64,000 nucleotides of DNA from Umezawaea endophytica (lineage in GTDB: Bacteria > Actinomycetota > Actinomycetes > Mycobacteriales > Pseudonocardiaceae). The stretch spans positions 54,152-118,151 of the forward strand of contig NZ_JANYMP010000030.1 of assembly GCF_025061645.1 (NCBI RefSeq), given 5' to 3'. A model generated the notes under the pieces. The model worked only from the letters and a program-made list of their open reading frames with translations, did no database searches and was not told the origin of the DNA. Below are positions 59,953 to 64,000 of the stretch, piece by piece (positions within the stretch are counted from its first letter, which is position 1; each line of letters opens with the position of its first letter). The translations under genes were made by a program, and so were the position numbers.

Positions 59953-60435
59953 ATGACCACCTCGATCAACGCCGACCAGGCCTGGCTGCGCGAGGCCATC
60001 GACCTGGCGACGAAGAACGTCGCCGACGGCGGCGGCCCGTTCGGCGCGGTGATCATCCGCGCTGGCGAGGTCATCGCCACCGGCACCAACCAGGTCACCC
60101 CGCTGCTCGACCCGACCGCGCACGCCGAGGTGGTGGCCATCCGCGCCGCCTGCCAGGCGATCGGCGACTTCAAGCTCACCGGCTGCGTGCTCGTGTCGTC
60201 GTGCGAACCGTGCCCGCTGTGCATTTCCGCGGCGCTGTGGGCGCGGGTGGAGCGGGTCGTGTTCGCCGCCGACCGCCACGACGCGGCGGCGGCCGGGTTC
60301 GACGACCGCGAGTTCTACGAGCTGTTCGGCAAGCCCAGGGAGGACTGGAGCCTGCCCGTCCACCGCGTCAGCACGGACGTGGACGACGCGCCCTTCTCGG
60401 CGTGGCTGTCCCGCACGGACCGGGTCGACTACTAG
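59953..60435 (+). CDS. guaD: Guanine deaminase-type nucleoside deaminase
   Basis: A 160-aa CMP/dCMP deaminase-fold protein. Zinc ligands are in TAHAEVVAIRAAC (HAE) and SSCEPCPLC (PCxxC). The group includes bacterial guanine deaminases making xanthine from guanine. The ATG has GAGGAG upstream. It follows XDH by 68 bp and precedes a purine permease, which supports guanine as substrate; cytosine or tRNA deamination is unlikely in this context. Confidence 0.88.
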   Translation: MTTSINADQAWLREAIDLATKNVADGGGPFGAVIIRAGEVIATGTNQVTPLLDPTAHAEVVAIRAACQAIGDFKLTGCVLVSSCEPCPLCISAALWARVERVVFAADRHDAAAAGFDDREFYELFGKPREDWSLPVHRVSTDVDDAPFSAWLSRTDRVDY

Positions 60436-60540
60436 AAGGCCGGTGCTGACCGGAGCACCAAGACGAAAACGCGGTCGACGGGGCCGGGCCGGCAAGCACG
60501 GGCCCCGCCGAACGCGCCCACCGGCATGGGAAAGGACGTC

Positions 60541-61962
60541 ATGACCCAGTTGAGGAATGACATCCCCGCACGAACACCTCTCGACCGGTTCTTCCGCGTT
60601 GGCGAACGCGGGAGCACCCTGGGCCGCGAGGTGCGCGGTGGGATCACCACCTTCGTGGCGATGTCGTACATCGTATTGCTCAACCCGCTCATCCTCGGGG
60701 CCTCCGCCGACATCACCGGCGCGAAGCTGTCGATCGAGCAGGTCACGACCGCCACGGCGCTGGCCGCGGGCGTGATGACCATCCTGATGGGCCTGGTCGG
60801 CAACGCCCCGCTGGCGCTGGCGGCGGGTCTCGGCGTGAACGGCGTGGTCGCGTTCCAGCTAGCGCCGACGATGACCTGGGCCCAGGCGTTCGGGCTGGTG
60901 GTGCTGGAGGGCCTCTGCATCGTCGTCATGGCCGTCTCCGGTGTGCGGGAGCGGATCATCAACGCCATCCCGGCTCCGCTGAAGATCGCCATCACCGTCG
61001 GCATCGGCCTGTACATCGCGTTCGTCGGCCTGGTCAGCGCGGGTTTCGTCACCAGGACCCCGGACGCGGCCCACTCGACCGTCCCGGTCCGCATGGGTGT
61101 GGACGGTCACCTGGTCGGGTGGCCGATCGTCGTGTTCGCCGTCGGTCTGCTGCTGATGATCGTCCTGATGAGCCGCGGGGTCCCCGGCGCCGTGCTGATC
61201 AGCATCGGCACGGCGACCGTCCTGGCCGTCGTGGTCAACTCCGTGTTCCACGTCGAGGGCTGGGGCCTGGTCGAACCGACCGTGCCGGACAGCGTCGTGG
61301 CCGCGCCGGACTTCAGCCTGTTCGGGCAGGTCGACCTGTTCGGCGGCTTCGCCTCGGCGGGCGCGATCTCGGCCACGGTCTTCCTGTTCACGCTGGTGCT
61401 GTCGGGGTTCTTCGACGCGATGGGCACCATCACCAGCGTCTCCGACGAGGCCGGTCTGACCAAGGACGGCAAGGTCGAGGGCATGGGCCGCATCCTGCTG
61501 GTCGACGGCGCGGGAGCCATCGCGGGCGGGATCACCGGTTCGTCCCCGAACACCGTGTTCCTCGAATCGGCGGCGGGTGTCGGCGAGGGCGCCAGGACCG
61601 GCCTGGCCAGCGTCGTCACCGGCGTGATGCTCACGGCGACGCTGCTGTTCACCCCGCTGGCCGCCGTGGTCCCGGCGCAGGCCGCGGCTCCCGCGCTGGT
61701 CGTGATCGGCGGCCTGATGATGGCGCAGGTCCGCCGCATCCCGTGGCAGGAGGCGGACTACACCATCCCGGTGTTCCTCACGGCCGCGCTCATCCCGTTC
61801 ACCTACTCGATCACGAACGGCATCGGCGCGGGCCTCATCTCCTACGTGCTCATCAAGGTCTGCAAGGGCCAGTGGCGCGAGATCGGCTGGATCATGACCA
61901 GCATCGCAGGACTGTTCGTCCTCTACTTCGGCGTAGAGGCCATCACCGCTGTACTGCGCTGA
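60541..61962 (+). CDS. NCS2/AzgA-type hypoxanthine/guanine permease
   Basis: A 473-aa permease with about 12-14 hydrophobic helices. AzgA signatures are GGITTFVAMSYIVLLNP, LGVNGVVAFQ-type ALAAGLGVNGVVAF, FFDAMGTITSVSDEAG and GSSPNTVFLESAAGVGEGARTG. It imports purines with protons. The ATG at 60541 has GGAAAGGA upstream; an ATG 15 bp earlier is not preferred. The intergenic 60436-60540 carries a GC-rich stem (60479-60485 with 60501-60507) that might be an attenuator. Gene order favours guanine/hypoxanthine uptake. Confidence 0.93.
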   Translation: MTQLRNDIPARTPLDRFFRVGERGSTLGREVRGGITTFVAMSYIVLLNPLILGASADITGAKLSIEQVTTATALAAGVMTILMGLVGNAPLALAAGLGVNGVVAFQLAPTMTWAQAFGLVVLEGLCIVVMAVSGVRERIINAIPAPLKIAITVGIGLYIAFVGLVSAGFVTRTPDAAHSTVPVRMGVDGHLVGWPIVVFAVGLLLMIVLMSRGVPGAVLISIGTATVLAVVVNSVFHVEGWGLVEPTVPDSVVAAPDFSLFGQVDLFGGFASAGAISATVFLFTLVLSGFFDAMGTITSVSDEAGLTKDGKVEGMGRILLVDGAGAIAGGITGSSPNTVFLESAAGVGEGARTGLASVVTGVMLTATLLFTPLAAVVPAQAAAPALVVIGGLMMAQVRRIPWQEADYTIPVFLTAALIPFTYSITNGIGAGLISYVLIKVCKGQWREIGWIMTSIAGLFVLYFGVEAITAVLR

Positions 61963-61974
61963 CCAGGAGGCACT

Positions 61975-62364
61975 GTGGCTCTGATCTTCCTCAACGGCGG
62001 CGGCATGCGCGGCGGACCGCTCCACGAGCAGCTCCAGGGCACGCCCCTGCTGTGCGTGGCCCGCAGCGCCCCGAAGTACCGCTACTTCTCGGTGGGCGAC
62101 CGCTTCCCGGCCATGCACCGCTCCGGAAGCGGCAGCGTCGTCGGCGAGGTCTACGACCTCCCGCTCGTCATCCTGCGCGACCACCTGCTCCCGGCCGAAC
62201 CGCCGGAGCTGGAGATCGGCGTGATCGAACTGGAGGACGGCGCGGCGTGCCTGGCGACCGTCCTGCGGAACGACTGCCTCGACAACCCGGACCTCGTGGA
62301 CATCACCCACATAGGTGACTGGCACGCCTACCTGCGGGGAAGAACGGAGTCCGGGCGTATTTGA
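61975..62364 (+). CDS. Allophanate-hydrolase C-domain-like (GGCT-fold) protein
   Basis: A 129-aa protein resembling the C-terminal domain of allophanate hydrolase and related gamma-glutamylcyclotransferase-fold proteins: IFLNGGGMRGGPLHEQL at the start, KYRYFSVGDRFPAM, GSVVGEVYDLPLVIL and DITHIGDWHAYLRG at the end. It stands alone without the amidase domain. GTG start, 13 bp after the permease, probable last gene of the purine operon. Allophanate is a later product of urea/ureide breakdown, so it may help process a downstream intermediate; this is inference. Confidence 0.75.
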   Translation: MALIFLNGGGMRGGPLHEQLQGTPLLCVARSAPKYRYFSVGDRFPAMHRSGSGSVVGEVYDLPLVILRDHLLPAEPPELEIGVIELEDGAACLATVLRNDCLDNPDLVDITHIGDWHAYLRGRTESGRI

Positions 62365-62370
62365 TGGCCC

Positions 62371-62394
62371 GCTCACCTCTCTTGCCTGGTGAGC
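62371..62394 (+). terminator. Weak hairpin after the purine operon
   Basis: GCTCACC (62371-62377) and GGTGAGC (62388-62394) enclose 10 nt just after the 61975-62364 gene; a second GC stem follows near 62395-62411. No T-run is present. Confidence 0.4.
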
Positions 62395-62497
62395 CCCACC
62401 GCTGGGGGTGGCGGGGACCGCGGACGTGCGGTGGTCGGCAGGCAGGGGGCCCGCCGATCACCCACCTCTGTTCCTCCCGGAGCCGCGCGGGCGCGGG

Positions 62498-62526
62498 TTG
62501 ACAGGCTTGGCTAATGACATTAGCTT
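62498..62526 (+). promoter_or_regulatory. Consensus-like promoter of the hydrolase-TetR operon
   Basis: A full TTGACA -35 (62498-62503) is followed after 17 nt by TAGCTT at 62521-62526, giving a predicted start near 62533. The operator at 62510-62524 lies between and over these elements. Confidence 0.65.
62510..62524. promoter_or_regulatory. TetR-type operator, perfect palindrome (copy 1)
   Basis: GCTAATGACATTAGC is a perfect 7-1-7 palindrome covering the spacer and -10 region. An imperfect copy, GCTACAGCCATTAGC, lies at 62531-62545, exactly 21 bp away, i.e. about two helical turns. Confidence 0.75.
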
Positions 62527-62530
62527 TTGA

Positions 62531-62545
62531 GCTACAGCCATTAGC
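62531..62545. promoter_or_regulatory. TetR-type operator, imperfect copy 2
   Basis: GCTACAGCCATTAGC keeps the outer GCTA/CATTAGC of copy 1 with changes in the left centre. It would cover the predicted transcription start and block it on binding. Confidence 0.6.
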
Positions 62546-62564
62546 TACCCCTGAGGTGATGACG

Positions 62565-63401
62565 ATGACCGAGTACCTGGAGCTCGACGGCGGACGGCTC
62601 GCCTACGACGTGATCGGCGACGGACCGCTGATCGTGCTCGCCCACGGGATGGGCGACAACCGGGCCGCCTACCGCGAGCTGGCCACCGAGTTGGCCGCCG
62701 CCGGGTACCGCGTGGCCAGCGTGGACCAGCGCGGCCACGGCGAGTCCAGCACCGGCTGGGCCTCCTACACCCGCACCGACTCGGCAGCCGACCTGCTCGC
62801 CGTGGTCAAGCACCTCGGCGGCCCGGCCGTGCTGGTCGGCCACTCGTTCACCGGCGGCTCAGCCACCATCGCGGCCGCCCAGGCCCCCGAGTCGGTGACC
62901 GCCGTCGTCGAGATCAGCCCGTTCACCCGCGCCCAGAAGGTCGACTTCGGCGGCTTCTTCACCAATGCCCGCTACCGCAAGGGCATGTCGCTGCTCATGG
63001 GCACGGGGGTGTTCCGCAGCGTCGGCCTGTGGAAGCGCTACCTCGACCACGCCTACCCCGGCACCAAGCCCGCGCGCTTCACCGAGCACCTGGCCGCACT
63101 GGACACCGACCTCCGCAGGCCCGGCCGCATGGCCGTGCTGAGCAAGATGGCCATGTCCGCCCCCACCGACGCGGGCGCGCTGCTCGGCGCCATCCACTGC
63201 CCCGCACTGGTCATCGAGGGCTCACTCGACCCCGACTGGACCGACGCCCGCGCCGAGGGCGAAGGCATCGTCGCGGCCATGCCGTCGGGCCTGGGCCGCG
63301 TCGAGGTGATCGAGGGCGCGGGCCACTACGCCCACGTCCAGTTCCCGACCCAGGTGGCCACTGCCGTCCTGTCCTTCCTCAAGGAGAACACCCGTGGCTA
63401 G
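62565..63401 (+). CDS. Alpha/beta hydrolase
   Basis: A 278-aa alpha/beta-hydrolase. The oxyanion HG in VLAHGMGDN, SVDQRGHGES, nucleophile Ser in LVGHSFTGGS, acid Asp in EGSLDPDW and catalytic His in EGAGHYAHVQ are all present. The ATG at 62565 is preferred because GAGG lies 8 nt upstream; the open frame from 62514 would start inside the operator. It overlaps the TetR GTG by 8 bp and is cotranscribed. The substrate is unknown; such hydrolase-TetR pairs often handle a toxic ester or inducer. Confidence 0.9.
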   Translation: MTEYLELDGGRLAYDVIGDGPLIVLAHGMGDNRAAYRELATELAAAGYRVASVDQRGHGESSTGWASYTRTDSAADLLAVVKHLGGPAVLVGHSFTGGSATIAAAQAPESVTAVVEISPFTRAQKVDFGGFFTNARYRKGMSLLMGTGVFRSVGLWKRYLDHAYPGTKPARFTEHLAALDTDLRRPGRMAVLSKMAMSAPTDAGALLGAIHCPALVIEGSLDPDWTDARAEGEGIVAAMPSGLGRVEVIEGAGHYAHVQFPTQVATAVLSFLKENTRG

Positions 63402-63972
63402 GGCCGCGCTGTCCGCCGACGCCGTGGTCGACGTTGCACTCCGCCTGGTCGACGAGGAGGGTTCGACCGCACTGACCTTGGCCGCGGTCGCCTCCCGCGC
63501 GGGCGTGGCCACCCCGTCGCTCTACAAGCACGTCCGCAACCTGGCCGAACTGCGCGCACTCCTGTCGGTGCGCATCTTGGACGAGCTGAACGACGAGATC
63601 AGCGGAGCCGTACAGGGCCGCTCCGCCGACGACGCGATCCGCGCCCTCCTCACCACCTGGCGCAACTACGTGCTGACCCACCCGCACCGCTACTCAGCAC
63701 TGGACCAGTCCCCCCAGCCACAGGTCGAGCAGGCGGGAGAACGACTGGTCAACATCATGCTGGCCGCCCTGCGCGCGTACGACCTGGAAGACTCCGCCGC
63801 CATCCACGCGGCCCGCTGCCTGCGCGCGGTCGCACACGGCTTCGCCGTACTGGAGATCGACCAGGGCTTCCAGCTACCGGAAAAGCTCAACGAAAGCTAC
63901 GACCTGATGATCCACATGGTGATCACCGGCCTCCGCACTCCAGCTCCAAAAACTGTCGGACCCGTCGAGTAG
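63394..63972 (+). CDS. TetR-family regulator of the hydrolase operon
   Basis: A 192-aa TetR protein. The HTH is at residues 8-55 (ADAVVDVALRLVDEEGSTAL, LAAVASRAGVATPSLYKHVRNLAELRALL). The C-terminal domain has the AHGFAVLEIDQGFQLPEKLNESYDLMI pattern of a large actinobacterial group (WHG-like). GTG start overlaps the hydrolase end. The palindromes at 62510-62545 upstream of the operon make it a likely autorepressor. Confidence 0.92.
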   Translation: MARAALSADAVVDVALRLVDEEGSTALTLAAVASRAGVATPSLYKHVRNLAELRALLSVRILDELNDEISGAVQGRSADDAIRALLTTWRNYVLTHPHRYSALDQSPQPQVEQAGERLVNIMLAALRAYDLEDSAAIHAARCLRAVAHGFAVLEIDQGFQLPEKLNESYDLMIHMVITGLRTPAPKTVGPVE

Positions 63973-64000
63973 GTTGTGAATCGGGGGGTCCTCACGAACA

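Noticed and set aside
62514..62564. Longer N-terminus of the alpha/beta hydrolase from ATG 62514
   Set aside because: That ATG lies within the operator and promoter -10 region; GAGG before ATG 62565 fits better.

Overview
The window is high-GC actinobacterial chromosome. It carries markers typical of Pseudonocardiaceae (Saccharothrix, Lentzea and Actinosynnema relatives): DUF5753 XRE regulators with a DUF397 partner, several NB-ARC/TPR (STAND) regulators, a SARP, a conservon, the phosphatidylinositol mannoside (PIM) genes, frequent GTG starts and many 4-bp ATGA/GTGA gene overlaps. Genus is inferred from gene content only. No rRNA, tRNA, CRISPR array or insertion sequence was recognised.

Layout. 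0-1.5 kb: a decayed NB-ARC/TPR regulator. 1.6-6.4 kb: a reductive-pyrimidine/hydantoin operon (NCS1 permease, nitrilase-family carbamoyl amidohydrolase, dihydropyrimidinase, F420-type LLM oxidoreductase). 6.5-8.2 kb: a hairpin, a LuxR-type protein and a LemA-like/NUDIX protein. 8.2-17.3 kb: the conserved thrS-HIT-pgsA-acyltransferase-pimA-NUDIX block, interrupted between HIT and pgsA by an XRE regulator, a YceI gene and a STAND regulator. 17.6-19.6 kb: a proline-rich membrane protein and a divergent SDR/TetR pair. 19.6-26.1 kb: a FadR-SDR-ALDH-amidotransferase-glutamine synthetase-like operon divergent from an ethanolamine-type permease, consistent with gamma-glutamylated amine catabolism. 26.2-32.6 kb: 3-hydroxyacyl-CoA dehydrogenase, an XRE/ImmA-IrrE/MAB_1171c module with a 66-bp minisatellite, then an indole prenyltransferase plus tryptophanase operon. 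32.6-36.6 kb: a conservon (kinase, roadblock, DUF742, GTPase). 36.7-41.2 kb: a secreted propeller protein, the DUF397/XRE pair, small proteins, an amino-acid permease and a small secreted protein.

41.4-53.0 kb is the least explained part. A SARP lies divergent from a nucleotide-sugar dehydrogenase and a GT-B-like protein; a second GT-B-like paralogue sits beyond an antiparallel STAND regulator; then come a secreted DUF1996 protein with an N/Q-rich insert and an orphan Imm1-like immunity protein. Three near-identical palindromes (CCGC-N6-GCGGT) lie at 41.3, 44.6 and 50.9 kb in the promoter regions of these transcription units, which suggests one regulon.

53.0-62.4 kb is a purine-salvage/catabolism locus: a PucR regulator divergent from HIU hydrolase, three xanthine dehydrogenase subunits, 8-oxoguanine deaminase, a guanine-type deaminase, an AzgA-type purine permease and an allophanate-hydrolase-C-like protein. 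The window ends with an alpha/beta hydrolase-TetR operon whose promoter has a consensus -35 and two operator copies 21 bp apart.

The best candidates for undescribed biology are the CCGC-N6-GCGGT regulon around the duplicated GT-like genes and the DUF1996/Imm1 pair; the XRE-IrrE-MAB_1171c module sharing a DNA motif with the prenylindole operon; and the F420-type enzyme occupying the reductase position of a pyrimidine pathway. These are inferences from reading the sequence, without database searches.
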